A stretch of 62,058 bases of DNA from Lachnospiraceae bacterium (GCA_024697065.1 JAILGE010000018.1:1-62058), one strand, 5' to 3'. Positions 27,583 through 35,843 are shown, numbered from the stretch's first letter. Notes: generated by a model from the letters alone, not told the origin. Translations and numbers: made by a program.

Positions 27583-27986
27583 TTCTTCCTCTTTTTATCG
27601 GAATTCTTCTCGGGGTCGTATCCCTTACTCTTTAAATATTTCTTAAGTGCCGCAAAGCTTTCCGCACTTATCACATGCTCTATCCTGCATGCGTCGGAAG
27701 CAGCAGTCTCGCTGTCCACGCCGAGATCGGTGAGCCATGCAGAAAGAAATCTGTGTCTTTCATATATGGTCTCAGCCACTTTCCTGCCTTCTTCGGTAAG
27801 ATAGATATAACCTGCATCCATGACCGTGATCATCTTTCTTTCACGCAGATGCTTCATGGCAATGCTGACGCTGGATTTTCTGTAGCCCATCTCGTTTGCG
27901 ATATCAACGGAGCGCACTACGGGTAGTTTTTCACTTAGTATAAGTATTGTCTCCAGGTAATCTTCAGATGATTCATTAGACTTCAT
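27579..27986 (-). CDS. DtxR/MntR-family metal-dependent regulator
   Basis: The protein has 135 residues: winged helix (DYLETILILSE, VRSVDIANEMGYRKSSVSIAMKHL), wing (DAGYIYLTEEGR) and the metal-binding dimer domain (ERHRFLSAWLTDLGV, DACRIEHVIS). It lacks the SH3-like third domain, like MntR. A basic tail (KKRKK) ends it. Fe(II) or Mn(II) sensing is expected from the family. AGGAGGAT precedes the ATG. A DtxR-box-like site lies at 28002-28020 in its own promoter region. Confidence 0.85.
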   Translation of the reverse strand: MKSNESSEDYLETILILSEKLPVVRSVDIANEMGYRKSSVSIAMKHLRERKMITVMDAGYIYLTEEGRKVAETIYERHRFLSAWLTDLGVDSETAASDACRIEHVISAESFAALKKYLKSKGYDPEKNSDKKRKK

Positions 27987-28001
27987 GGCAATCCTCCTTT
28001 T

Positions 28002-28051
28002 TTAGGTTCGAACGTTCTAACAAGTGTAACACAGGCGAACTCAAGTTTCAA
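28002..28051 (-). promoter_or_regulatory. Promoter with DtxR-box-like operator for the regulator/ABC operon
   Basis: On the minus strand a -35 TTGAAA (28046-28051) and a -10 TACACT (28023-28028) are 17 nt apart. Just downstream lies TTAGGTTCGAACGTTCTAA (28002-28020, plus-strand reading). Compared by eye with the DtxR/IdeR consensus TTAGGTTAGCCTAACCTAA it matches at 12 of 19 positions, including the whole first half-site. Its place over the transcription start suits autorepression. Confidence 0.55.
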
Positions 28052-28742
28052 TCCGGAGGGCGTAGAATGGCCCGCTTTTGCCCTTCTCATACCCCACCAC
28101 CGCTTCATAAACCGTAGGATAGATCTTGTCACCTTCATAATCATTATGTGTCTGAAATCCGCTCTCTTCCACGCTTATGCACATGGTATGTATCATGGAA
28201 AAGGGATTGTTCTTCCGATTGTATGTGGTAAATATATAAGCTCTCTTCCTGTTACCGGCAAGTATATCCCCTGCCGTTTCTTCGGCTTTCAGGCGCTCTA
28301 TCCCGCCGCCTGCAAATTCGGTAACAATAAGGCCTCTTTTTTCAAAAAACTTCTTTACAGCCTTCGGATCTGTTCCGAATATCCCATGGAAGCATATCCC
28401 GTCTTCTGCATATTCTTTTAGCACATCCGGAAACGGTTCAGGCCTTCCAAGCGTTAAAAGCGCATTGTAGGTGGCCATTACTTCACAGGAGTTTTCTTTT
28501 GCGGTTATCTGTCTGCCTTTAAAGAAAAGCTTCTCCTGCAGTCTGTCTGCAGTTCCATATAAAAACCCCGAAAGGAGCCACTGTTCGTTAAGGAACCCTT
28601 CCGGGGACTTTTTCTTATTCTTCTTACTGAAATCTTTCCACTCAACACAATTAAGCCGATACTGTCTCTCGGCCTCTTCATCCGTCAGTCTGCCTTTAAG
28701 TGCCTTAAAAACAGCTAAAGTGATAACGGATGTCAGACTCAC
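28041..28742 (-). CDS. C39-like (papain-fold) protein, membrane-anchored
   Basis: I start it at GTG 28742, which overlaps the preceding stop as GTGA and has AAGGG eight bases upstream; 233 residues result. A short hydrophobic N-terminus (SLTSVITLAVFKAL) may anchor it. NSCEVMATYNALL (Cys), later SMIHTMCISVE (His) and HNDYEG (Asn/Asp) give a Cys-His-Asn/Asp order as in C39-like peptidases and BtrH-type acyltransferases. Function is not known; a bacteriocin-type ABC partner is not adjacent. Its partner appears to be the co-translated Cys-rich protein upstream. Confidence 0.6.
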   Translation of the reverse strand: MSLTSVITLAVFKALKGRLTDEEAERQYRLNCVEWKDFSKKNKKKSPEGFLNEQWLLSGFLYGTADRLQEKLFFKGRQITAKENSCEVMATYNALLTLGRPEPFPDVLKEYAEDGICFHGIFGTDPKAVKKFFEKRGLIVTEFAGGGIERLKAEETAGDILAGNRKRAYIFTTYNRKNNPFSMIHTMCISVEESGFQTHNDYEGDKIYPTVYEAVVGYEKGKSGPFYALRIET

Positions 28743-29023
28743 TTGCAGCACCCTTCGCCATGACAGCAAGACTCTTCATCTTTGCAATTGCAGCCACAGT
28801 CGTAAGAAATATTACACTTGCTGTTACCGGATGCAAAACAGTGCTTTGATGCAGTGAGTATTCCCACTACCACGCCTCCTAAGAAAAGTACTGCGCCTCC
28901 AAGGATAAGAGTATTCTTTCTGATCTTGAACTCATCCTTTGACTTCCACTTCTTCACATCCTTCTGAACCTTGTCCTGAACTATCTCAAGGTAATCTTTA
29001 AGCTCATCAAATCTGTCTTCCAT
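28739..29023 (-). CDS. Single-pass membrane protein with cysteine-rich tail
   Basis: The protein has 94 residues. A charged coiled N-terminal part (residues 1-35) is followed by one membrane helix (LILGGAVLFLGGVVVGIL), then a ~35-residue tail with ten cysteines in CxC and CC pairs (CGCNC, CC, CC at the end). Such a tail could bind metal such as zinc or copper; this is inference. AGGAGG-like GGAGGTG precedes the ATG. The gene overlaps the C39-like gene by GTGA. Confidence 0.7.
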   Translation of the reverse strand: MEDRFDELKDYLEIVQDKVQKDVKKWKSKDEFKIRKNTLILGGAVLFLGGVVVGILTASKHCFASGNSKCNISYDCGCNCKDEESCCHGEGCCK

Positions 29024-29127
29024 TTTTACACCTCCATATATTCAGAGTTTTCTTTCAAGTTATTTCCTGCACTCACAGAATTCACGAAAGTGACTTCTAT
29101 GAACCGGAGGAACGGTGGCTGTTCTTA

Positions 29128-29649
29128 TCACGGTCCGTAATAAATCACCCTGTTGCTGGATATGTGAGTATCCACAGCTTTCTTCTTACGCATTACACCG
29201 TCACCGATTGCCGCATATTTATCTGCCACGGAAACTATCAGACTTTCTCTTGAAGTGGGCACCTTGGTCAGTGTCAAAGGCCACATGTGGCAGCGGATTA
29301 TCTTCTCTGTATTGTAGTTGATATCAGGCACCAGACGTCTTGCCACATCAAGCGATCTCACAGGATGCTCGTGATAGCACTCTTTCCTGTTCTTAAAGCA
29401 GGTATCCCTGCCGAGTATCCCCAGATCATGACAAAGCGAACCCACCACCACATCGGACATATTGGTCCTGATATGCATCCGGTTTAACAAATTGCATAAT
29501 CTGATGCTGGTTCTTGCCACTCTGATGGTATGGTCTCCTACAGTAGTGAAATTATGATGCGTCTGATTCATCGCACGCTTAAATTCCGAGGAGCGAAGTA
29601 TGGAAGCTCCGTAGATCCTAAGCATTGAATTTATCTCATTTTCCGACAT
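29128..29649 (-). CDS. HD-domain phosphohydrolase
   Basis: With the ATG at 29649 it has 173 residues (a TTG six codons earlier is possible). Metal-binding residues follow the HD order: HTIRVARTSIRL, CHDLGI (the HD pair), HPVRSLDVAR and IRCHMWPLT with DKYAAIGD near the end. It would hydrolyse a phosphate ester, perhaps a nucleotide; substrate unknown. A possible -10 TATAAT lies at 29759-29764 on the same strand. It ends ~105 nt before the Cys-rich gene. Confidence 0.8.
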   Translation of the reverse strand: MSENEINSMLRIYGASILRSSEFKRAMNQTHHNFTTVGDHTIRVARTSIRLCNLLNRMHIRTNMSDVVVGSLCHDLGILGRDTCFKNRKECYHEHPVRSLDVARRLVPDINYNTEKIIRCHMWPLTLTKVPTSRESLIVSVADKYAAIGDGVMRKKKAVDTHISSNRVIYYGP

Positions 29650-29891
29650 TCTTCTCTTTTTTCTCAAGATGACTGACAGGCCTTTCTTATCTTACCGACC
29701 TGTTGATCCTTATACTCAATTCTTCCCATTTTTGCGGGTATCAACTCCAACAAGCTCTATTATACTACTCCTGATTTTATAGTCCATACTGTCTCTTCAC
29801 AGAAGTTTCACTGAGAAAACCCCTGTTCCCTTGACTAATTTCACAACTATTACGATCTGAATCATACGATCAATCTGTCCTACATTCAAAT
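29650..29891. other. Intergenic region between divergent genes
   Basis: No open frame of note. It should hold the promoter of the HD gene (TATAAT on the minus strand at 29759-29764, weak -35) and the upstream part of the promoter for the phosphatase gene. No terminator or repeat is evident. Confidence 0.5.
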
Positions 29892-29904
29892 TATAATATA
29901 TAAT
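29892..29904 (+). promoter_or_regulatory. Twin -10 boxes for the phosphatase gene
   Basis: Two TATAAT hexamers, 29892-29897 and 29899-29904, lie in tandem. Neither has a good -35 at 16-18 nt, so an activator or a relaxed promoter is possible. A start of transcription near 29911 would place the structured leader (29912-29970) at the very 5' end of the mRNA. Confidence 0.5.
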
Positions 29905-29911
29905 CATCAGT

Positions 29912-30013
29912 GGATCTGATGCACAATTGCATGTAAAGACCGCGAGGGATTGCAAGATACCTTCAGATCCGTCACGTACAACTGTGTACTAAAGCAATGC
30001 AAGGAGAACTATC
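29912..30013 (+). ncRNA. Structured 5' leader, candidate cis-regulatory RNA
   Basis: Arms GGATCTGA (29912-29919) and TCAGATCC (29963-29970) close a long hairpin. Inside, 7-nt internal loops lead to TTGCA (29927-29931) / TGCAA (29951-29955), and the tip is CC-GCGA-GG (29940-29947), a GNRA tetraloop. A second hairpin GTACA-ACTG-TGTAC is at 29976-29989. TTGCAT (29927-29932) could pair instead with ATGCAA (29997-30002), which touches the AAGGAG ribosome site of the next gene. This gives a simple on/off geometry. It matches no riboswitch class I can recognise. Confidence 0.45.
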
Positions 30014-30748
30014 ATGAAACTTATCTTCATCAGACACGGTGACCCCGATTACGAACATGATTCACTTACTGATACGGGAGCAAGAGAGGCCGAACTTCTG
30101 GTTCCCAGAGTAGAGAAACTGGAGGCAAAGGAATTCTATGTATCCCCTCTCGGCAGGGCTCAAGCTACAGCAGCTCCGTCCCTGAAAAAACTCGGCAAAG
30201 AAGCTGTCACTCTTGAGTGGCTTCGGGAATTCGATACCAAAATAGAACGTCCCGATAAGGAAAAAAGCAAGAGCGGCATGGCATGGGACTGGCTCCCCGC
30301 TGACTGGATGGACAATAAAGACTTCTATGACAGAGACCGGTGGCTCGATCATCCCGTATTTACCGAAAAGAATCTTCGTGAGAAATATGATCATGTAGTC
30401 AAAAGCTTTGATGAATTTCTCGCAGATCACGGATATGAACGCACCGGACAGTATTTTAATGTGACACATCCCAATAATGATACTATAGTATTTTTCACCC
30501 ATTTCGGATGTGAGACCCTGCTTTTGTCCTATCTCATGAATATATCTCCCATGGTACTCTGGCACGGGCTTTGCGCTCTCCCCTCATCCGTAACCACCGT
30601 TGTATCGGAAGAGCGCCGTAAAGGTATCGCACATTTCAGATGTATCGGTTACGGAGACGTATCCCACCTCTATGCAGGCGGTGCAGAGCCTTCTTTCTCC
30701 GCCAGATTCTGCGAATGCTATGACAATGAAAATGAGAGGCATGACTGA
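30014..30748 (+). CDS. Histidine phosphatase (phosphoglycerate-mutase-like)
   Basis: The protein has 244 residues. FIRHGDPDYE at residues 5-14 is the catalytic RHG loop, SPLGRAQATA the second Arg region, and FFTHFGCETLLLS holds the second catalytic His. Substrate specificity is not visible; a cofactor-independent role as a small phosphatase is likely. AAGGAG precedes the ATG by eight nt. It is the only intact plus-strand gene in the window, with its own structured leader and a terminator that includes its stop codon. Confidence 0.85.
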   Translation: MKLIFIRHGDPDYEHDSLTDTGAREAELLVPRVEKLEAKEFYVSPLGRAQATAAPSLKKLGKEAVTLEWLREFDTKIERPDKEKSKSGMAWDWLPADWMDNKDFYDRDRWLDHPVFTEKNLREKYDHVVKSFDEFLADHGYERTGQYFNVTHPNNDTIVFFTHFGCETLLLSYLMNISPMVLWHGLCALPSSVTTVVSEERRKGIAHFRCIGYGDVSHLYAGGAEPSFSARFCECYDNENERHD

Positions 30749-30764
30749 TGTCACGCCTCTCATT
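30731..30764. terminator. Bidirectional terminator overlapping a stop codon
   Basis: AATGAGAGGC pairs with GCCTCTCATT, with TGAC/GTCA extending the stem inside, separated by one A-C mismatch. The TGA of the phosphatase gene (30746-30748) lies in the hairpin loop. The minus strand continues with ATTTT, so it can also stop transcripts of the convergent Rpn-like gene. Confidence 0.75.
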
Positions 30765-30859
30765 TAATTAAATCCCAAATAAATGCTGATATAAAGCATG
30801 CAGCTTACAAGTCCGGATCACCTGCCAAATATATCCCGACGTTTCGTCAAAACTTTGCA

Positions 30860-31834
30860 TCACTCTGCAGATACAAGAAGCTGATCTTCCACCGATTTAA
30901 CCTGTTCAACAGAATAACCGCAAAAATCGACTATCTCTTCGACAGTTTTACCTGAAAGAAGCATGCGAGAGATTGCCTCATAGTTTCCTTCCTTAATACC
31001 AGCAGCTTTTCCCTCATGAAAAGCTCTTATCTCCGGGAGTTCCAATACTTTACCACCCATAAAATCACCCACTTTCTCCTGTAAATTCCTATGTTTCATC
31101 AGAAACTTATATATGACTTTATGTGTTAACCTTATGATAACACCGTATGATAGCGATGACAACCGTCCCACTTCATGCTCTTCATCAAGTCTTGACATGA
31201 TGTCACGGTAGAGTCCTACCATCAATTCTGTTCTATCCGCATTTGCATTTATATCTGCCAACTCCTTCTCAAAATTAAATATATAAAACGGAATAAGAAG
31301 ATATAATCGTTTTTCAAAAATACTATCAACAGTAAAATCTGACTCCCTTATCACTTCCACATGATATGAAGTACTGCCCTCAGGTGTTTCAATAATAATC
31401 TTCAGCCGTTCCGGAATATTCTTTGCTTCCCGCAAGAGAAACAGCCCCGAATTCGGTATTTTCACCTTAAGTTCTGCATAATTATTTTCAGCTCCGGACA
31501 GCGCTATCTGTGAGTCATACTCAAAAAATCTCACAAGTATTGTCCCATCATATGCTTTACTCTCACACTCAAGATGATATTTTTTTGAAACATCATATTG
31601 GCTTATCTCAAAATTTGAATCCGTAATTCTTTTAGAATCAGAATGATCACCATGCTCAATAAATTGTTCATTCCGCATACGGATTATCACTGCATCTTTA
31701 CCGTAATCTTCTTTGAAAATATAATTCACAAACGGTATAAGTAGATCATTACATTCTGTTTCCATGGTTCTGAATGCATCATCATATGCAATATCAGAAT
31801 ACAGCCGCGCTTTCTTTGTTTTCTTTTTACCCAT
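30860..31834 (-). CDS. Rpn/PD-(D/E)XK nuclease-family protein
   Basis: The protein has 324 residues. The N-terminal part YDDAFRTMETECNDLLIPFVNYIF and the central YHLECESKAYDGTILVRFFEYDSQIA fit Rpn-type (recombination-promoting nuclease, PDDEXK) proteins common in Lachnospiraceae, with an Asp and an ExExK-like core. The C-terminal EGKAAGIKEGNYEAISRMLLSGKTVEEI is the family's usual tail. These are often transposition-linked or of unknown role. GGAGG precedes the ATG by seven nt. Low GC compared with its neighbours hints at acquisition. Confidence 0.75.
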   Translation of the reverse strand: MGKKKTKKARLYSDIAYDDAFRTMETECNDLLIPFVNYIFKEDYGKDAVIIRMRNEQFIEHGDHSDSKRITDSNFEISQYDVSKKYHLECESKAYDGTILVRFFEYDSQIALSGAENNYAELKVKIPNSGLFLLREAKNIPERLKIIIETPEGSTSYHVEVIRESDFTVDSIFEKRLYLLIPFYIFNFEKELADINANADRTELMVGLYRDIMSRLDEEHEVGRLSSLSYGVIIRLTHKVIYKFLMKHRNLQEKVGDFMGGKVLELPEIRAFHEGKAAGIKEGNYEAISRMLLSGKTVEEIVDFCGYSVEQVKSVEDQLLVSAE

Positions 31835-32070
31835 TCATTTTCCTCCGTACCAAAATCAGACTACCGTTTTCATAAAGTCCATCCAAGCACAAAAGAAAAA
31901 TACAAAAATAACAGTTCATAAGCCAATCAAAAATAAATAGGGAAACTGAGCGAATTGCTCCGGCGAAATGCCAAACTGTACCCAAACGAACCTACTTTTA
32001 TAATTTTAACACTTTTGAGAAGGAAATGAAAAGACCTGATTCACGAAACAGACTCCATAATGCAGGCAAT

Positions 32071-32099
32071 AAAAAAGGCATAGAAGCTATGCCTTTTTT
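32071..32099. terminator. Strong intrinsic terminator after the GH3 gene
   Basis: GGCATAG (32077-32083) pairs with CTATGCC (32087-32093) over a small loop, with A6 before and T6 after, so it is symmetrical. It ends the GH3 gene on the minus strand 22 nt after its stop. Confidence 0.88.
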
Positions 32100-32120
32100 A
32101 TTGTCTATATGTCTTGATAC

Positions 32121-34391
32121 TCAGATCTTCACATTCTTTGTAAGTCGTACATCAGCCGATGATGATGCGGCATAGATCTTCATCTCGCCCTTCATCATTA
32201 CCCAGTCGCCAATACTCTCATCATAATGCGAGAATGCCTTAACCGGAATGACTACACTTACCGTCTTCTCTTCGCCGGGCTTAAGCTCGATCTTTTCAAA
32301 TCCGTTAAGTTCCTTTACGGGATTATCCTTGGAGGGATGAGCCTCACCGGTATAGAACTGAACCACTTCCTTACCACAGGTATCACCGGTATTCTTGACC
32401 TTTACGCTTACTACGAAGAGCCCGTCGCTCATTTTTCTCTTATCAACCGGCTTGCCGTTCACATCCTTTATCAACAGACCTCTGTATGTGAACTTTGTAT
32501 ATGAGAGTCCGTGACCGAAGGGGAACTGTACCGGAACGTTGAACTTCTCGTAATAGCGGTATCCCACAAATACTCCCTCATTAAAGTTCTGAGTGATATT
32601 TGCAAACATACGGGCACTCTCTTCCTTGGTAAGCTTCCTTCCCGGATACTCTCCGAAGTGGGCAACGGAGGAATTCTCGAATCCCATGGGAAGTGATTCC
32701 GCCAGCTTTCCTGAAGGATTAACCTTGCCGCATAATACTTCGCCGAGAGCGCTGCCGCCCTCCATACCGTTGTAGGCCATAAGAACTATAGCTTTTGCTC
32801 TGTCGGACCATGCAGTCATATCAACAGGACTTCCGGCAAACATGACGATGACCATGTTGGGATTGACATCAAGGAGTTCATTGATGAGTTCATCCTGTCC
32901 GAAAGGAAGCTTCATATCCTTCCTGTCTTTATCCTCCACATCATATTCATGATTCAGGCCGCCCACAAAGATGACCTCATCGTATTCCGCAGCAAGAGCG
33001 AGAGCCTCGGCCTTAAGCTTCTTCATAAGCTTCTTCTCGTCAGCCGTATATGTTCTGCAATAGCGGGGATCTTTACCCTTGCCAAGCTTTATGTACTCAT
33101 CCCAGGGCATCTGTTCGTCTTCGGCATATTTCTTTTCCTCCGGAACATAGTACCCTCTTGCGTAATCAACCTGAGTATTACCGCCATAGCTCTTTGTGAT
33201 GCCAAGAAGCGGTGTGACCTCGAATAAAGCCTTTACCTCAGCGCTTCCACCCGCATCGGAATGCTTTCTGTTGGCATTATCACCGATGACCAGTATCTTC
33301 TTAGCTTTAGTCGGAAGGATGGGAAGCCTCTTGTCCTCATTCTTGAGGAGTATAACAGCTTCTCTTGCCGTTTCAAGCGCACGCATCGCATGAGCGGGAT
33401 TGGAATATGTTCCTCTGTTTCTCTCGGGAACAGGCACCGCTCTGGCACTTTCCTTACCACCGGCGTTCTTCTTTATCTCTACGTCGATCTTTCTGATATT
33501 GATCAGGAATCTGATGATATTGCGGATCTTCTCATCGATAAGACTCTCATCTATCTCTCCGGCTTTTACCGCTTTAAGAAGAGGCTTTGCCATGTAGTAA
33601 TCATCAAATTCGGGGATGACAGCCATCTCCACATCAAGACCGCTTTCCGAAGCAGCTTTGGTGTCGTGGATAGCACCCCAGTCTGAAACCACAAGACCGT
33701 TGTACTTCCACTCCTTGCGAAGGACATCCGTAAGGAGCCACTTATTCTGACTTGCATGTGAACCGCGAACGAGATTATATGCACCCATCAGACCTCTGGT
33801 CTTGGCTTTCTTAACAGCAGCCTCGAATCCCGGAAAATAGATCTCACGAAGTGCTCTGTCGCTGACTTCAACATTGACCATGAAGCGTTCGTACTCCTGA
33901 GCATTACATGCAAAATGCTTTACACATGCCGACACATCCGTCTCCTGGATCCCCTCGATAAGAGGGACCACCATCTCCGATATCAGATACGGATCTTCAC
34001 TCATGTACTCGAAATTACGCCCGCATAAAGGATTTCTTTTGATATTGATGCCGGGTGCAAGGATCATATCCTTCCCGCGTCCTCTTGCCTCTTCACCGAG
34101 CATTCTTCCGCTTCCCCATGCCAGTGATCTGTTCCATGTGGATGCGATGGCAGTATTGCAGGGACCGCATCCAACTTCATCCGCGGTGGTTCCCTTCTCC
34201 TTCATCCTTGCAGGTTCAAAATCTTTTCTGACACCGTTAGGTCCGTCGGAATAAACGATGGGCGGGATCCCAAGCCTCTCCACTCCGGCGCTCTTAAAAA
34301 ATTCAGACCCGTGTATCATGCCTATTTTCTCTTCAAGTGTAAGTTCGGAAAGCAGTGCTTCAACTTTTCTTTCACGTTCCTTTTTGTTCAT
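32121..34391 (-). CDS. GH3 family beta-glucosidase-like glycosidase
   Basis: The protein has 756 residues from the ATG at 34391, chosen because AAGGGAG lies eight nt upstream; the longer GTG start is unlikely. The order is an N-terminal barrel with VKHFACNAQE and GLVVSDWGAIHD (nucleophile Asp), a second alpha/beta domain (FGQDELINELL, GGSALGEVL) and a C-terminal fibronectin-like domain (GHGLSYTKFTY). No signal peptide is visible, so it acts inside the cell on imported oligosaccharides. Substrate beyond beta-glycosides cannot be read. Confidence 0.9.
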   Translation of the reverse strand: MNKKERERKVEALLSELTLEEKIGMIHGSEFFKSAGVERLGIPPIVYSDGPNGVRKDFEPARMKEKGTTADEVGCGPCNTAIASTWNRSLAWGSGRMLGEEARGRGKDMILAPGINIKRNPLCGRNFEYMSEDPYLISEMVVPLIEGIQETDVSACVKHFACNAQEYERFMVNVEVSDRALREIYFPGFEAAVKKAKTRGLMGAYNLVRGSHASQNKWLLTDVLRKEWKYNGLVVSDWGAIHDTKAASESGLDVEMAVIPEFDDYYMAKPLLKAVKAGEIDESLIDEKIRNIIRFLINIRKIDVEIKKNAGGKESARAVPVPERNRGTYSNPAHAMRALETAREAVILLKNEDKRLPILPTKAKKILVIGDNANRKHSDAGGSAEVKALFEVTPLLGITKSYGGNTQVDYARGYYVPEEKKYAEDEQMPWDEYIKLGKGKDPRYCRTYTADEKKLMKKLKAEALALAAEYDEVIFVGGLNHEYDVEDKDRKDMKLPFGQDELINELLDVNPNMVIVMFAGSPVDMTAWSDRAKAIVLMAYNGMEGGSALGEVLCGKVNPSGKLAESLPMGFENSSVAHFGEYPGRKLTKEESARMFANITQNFNEGVFVGYRYYEKFNVPVQFPFGHGLSYTKFTYRGLLIKDVNGKPVDKRKMSDGLFVVSVKVKNTGDTCGKEVVQFYTGEAHPSKDNPVKELNGFEKIELKPGEEKTVSVVIPVKAFSHYDESIGDWVMMKGEMKIYAASSSADVRLTKNVKI

Positions 34392-34413
34392 ACGGGCTTC
34401 TCCCTTTTTTATT

Positions 34414-34428
34414 TGCCGCACCGCGGCA
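34414..34428 (-). promoter_or_regulatory. Small leader hairpin before the GH3 ribosome site
   Basis: TGCCGC and GCGGCA form a 6-bp perfect stem with a 3-nt loop, followed by an A-rich stretch and the AAGGGAG ribosome site. It may stabilise the 5' end of the mRNA. Confidence 0.4.
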
Positions 34429-34487
34429 GTTTATATTACATTAATTTTACTTTACACCACCGGCGTATGCAATCTCATCTCTGTTTC

Positions 34488-34515
34488 CCGCATTGATCCG
34501 ACATGATCAATGCGG
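34488..34515. repeat. Perfect 11-bp inverted repeat between DUF362 and GH3 genes
   Basis: CCGCATTGATC (34488-34498) and GATCAATGCGG (34505-34515) with a 6-nt spacer. No T-run follows on either strand, so it is either a U-less terminator of the DUF362 gene (stop at 34536) or an operator ahead of the GH3 gene. Confidence 0.6.
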
Positions 34516-34535
34516 ATGATGAACTCATATAACTT

Positions 34536-35663
34536 TTACTTCATGGTAATGAGCTCATAGTTCCTGGTACCCAGGCCGATCTTCTCACCGTGCTCTAAGG
34601 TCTCTTTCCAGCTGATATTCGGATTGTTATCCAGCCAATGATCGTGGTGATGCTCATGATGAGGATCTGCGAGATTGTCACCCAGCTGTGAATTTCTGAT
34701 GGGTTCGGTCTTCTGGCACAGATCGGCGCATGCCATATCAAGTGCTACGGGATCGAAGGATGCAAGCATTCCCACATCCGGAAGGATGGGAGCATCATTT
34801 TCACCGTGGCAGTCACAATTGGGTGAAATATCCGTGATAAGACTGATATGGAATGTGGGTCTGTTATCGCAGATAGCCTGAGTATACTCAGCGATCTTGC
34901 AGCCTAATATGGAATTGGCATTGCTGTTATTATTTGATATGGCATCAAACGCACATGCGCCTATGCAGCGTCCGCATCCCTTACAGATGTCCGGATCGAT
35001 ATAAGCCTTTCCCGAATCATAGGAAATGGCATCACTGCCGCATTCCTTTGCGCAGCGCTTACAGTTACGGCAAAGTGCCTCATTAACATGAGGTTTTCCC
35101 TGATTATGCTGCTGCATCTTGCCGGCACGCGACCCGCCTCCCATTCCTATATTCTTGAGAGTTCCGCCGAATCCTGTTGCTTCATGGCCCTTAAAATGGG
35201 TAAGAGAGATAAAAATATCCGCATCCATGAGAGCACGACCGATATAGGCTTCTTTACAATATTCACCGTTTCTGACAGGTACCACAACATCATCGGTTCC
35301 TCTGAGACCGTCACCGATTATCACATGGCAACCTGTTGTGATCTCGTTGAATCCGTTCTCCTGGGCGCAGTCAAGATGCTCAAGCGCATTCTTTCTGGAT
35401 CCCGGATAAAGAGTATTACAGTCTGTAAGGAAAGGCTTACCGCCCAGCTCCTTTACTACATCAGCTACAGCCTTGGCATAATTGGGTCTGAGATAAGCCA
35501 GGTTTCCAAGCTCTCCGAAATGCATCTTAATGGCAACGAATTTGCCATCCATATCTATATTTCCTATCCCTGCCATTCGAATGAGCTTCTGCAGCTTCTT
35601 TGTCAGGGGTACTCCCGACACTGTCCTGAAATCCGTAAAATAAACCTTTGATGCCTCTGTCAT
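34536..35663 (-). CDS. DUF362 protein with two [4Fe-4S] ferredoxin motifs
   Basis: The protein has 375 residues from ATG 35663, with AAAGGAGG seven nt ahead (the longer frame lacks one). The N-terminal DUF362 part carries KMHFGELGNLAYLRP, TDCNTLYPGSRKNA and LTHFKGHEATGFGGTLKNIGMG. Two cluster motifs follow, CRNCKRCAKECG and CKGCGRCIGACA. A His-rich stretch near the C-terminus (DPHHEHHHDHW) is unusual and may bind metal. The family is linked to iron-sulfur redox chemistry, exact role unknown. A nearby TATAAA on the same strand could be its -10. Confidence 0.82.
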   Translation of the reverse strand: MTEASKVYFTDFRTVSGVPLTKKLQKLIRMAGIGNIDMDGKFVAIKMHFGELGNLAYLRPNYAKAVADVVKELGGKPFLTDCNTLYPGSRKNALEHLDCAQENGFNEITTGCHVIIGDGLRGTDDVVVPVRNGEYCKEAYIGRALMDADIFISLTHFKGHEATGFGGTLKNIGMGGGSRAGKMQQHNQGKPHVNEALCRNCKRCAKECGSDAISYDSGKAYIDPDICKGCGRCIGACAFDAISNNNSNANSILGCKIAEYTQAICDNRPTFHISLITDISPNCDCHGENDAPILPDVGMLASFDPVALDMACADLCQKTEPIRNSQLGDNLADPHHEHHHDHWLDNNPNISWKETLEHGEKIGLGTRNYELITMK

Positions 35664-35783
35664 TTTGTCCTCCTTTAAAGTTTTCTCTCCCAACACATAA
35701 CACATTTTCCCACACTACACTCTAGATTTTTTATACCATAAAACGCCTCTTAAGCCCATAAAAAACAGCTGATTATTGTGTAT

Positions 35784-35816
35784 AAAAAAGAGGACATCCG
35801 ACATGGGATGTCCTCT
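35784..35816 (-). terminator. Intrinsic terminator of the phosphoketolase gene
   Basis: AGAGGACATCC (35789-35799) pairs with GGATGTCCTCT (35806-35816) over a 6-nt loop; on the minus strand six Ts follow. It begins 28 nt after the phosphoketolase stop. Confidence 0.9.
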
Positions 35817-35843
35817 CTTAAAAAAGCTTAAATATGACAGGAA

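Noticed and set aside
29831-29836. TTGACT as -35 of the phosphatase promoter
   Set aside because: It is about 55 nt from the TATAAT boxes, far beyond a workable spacing.
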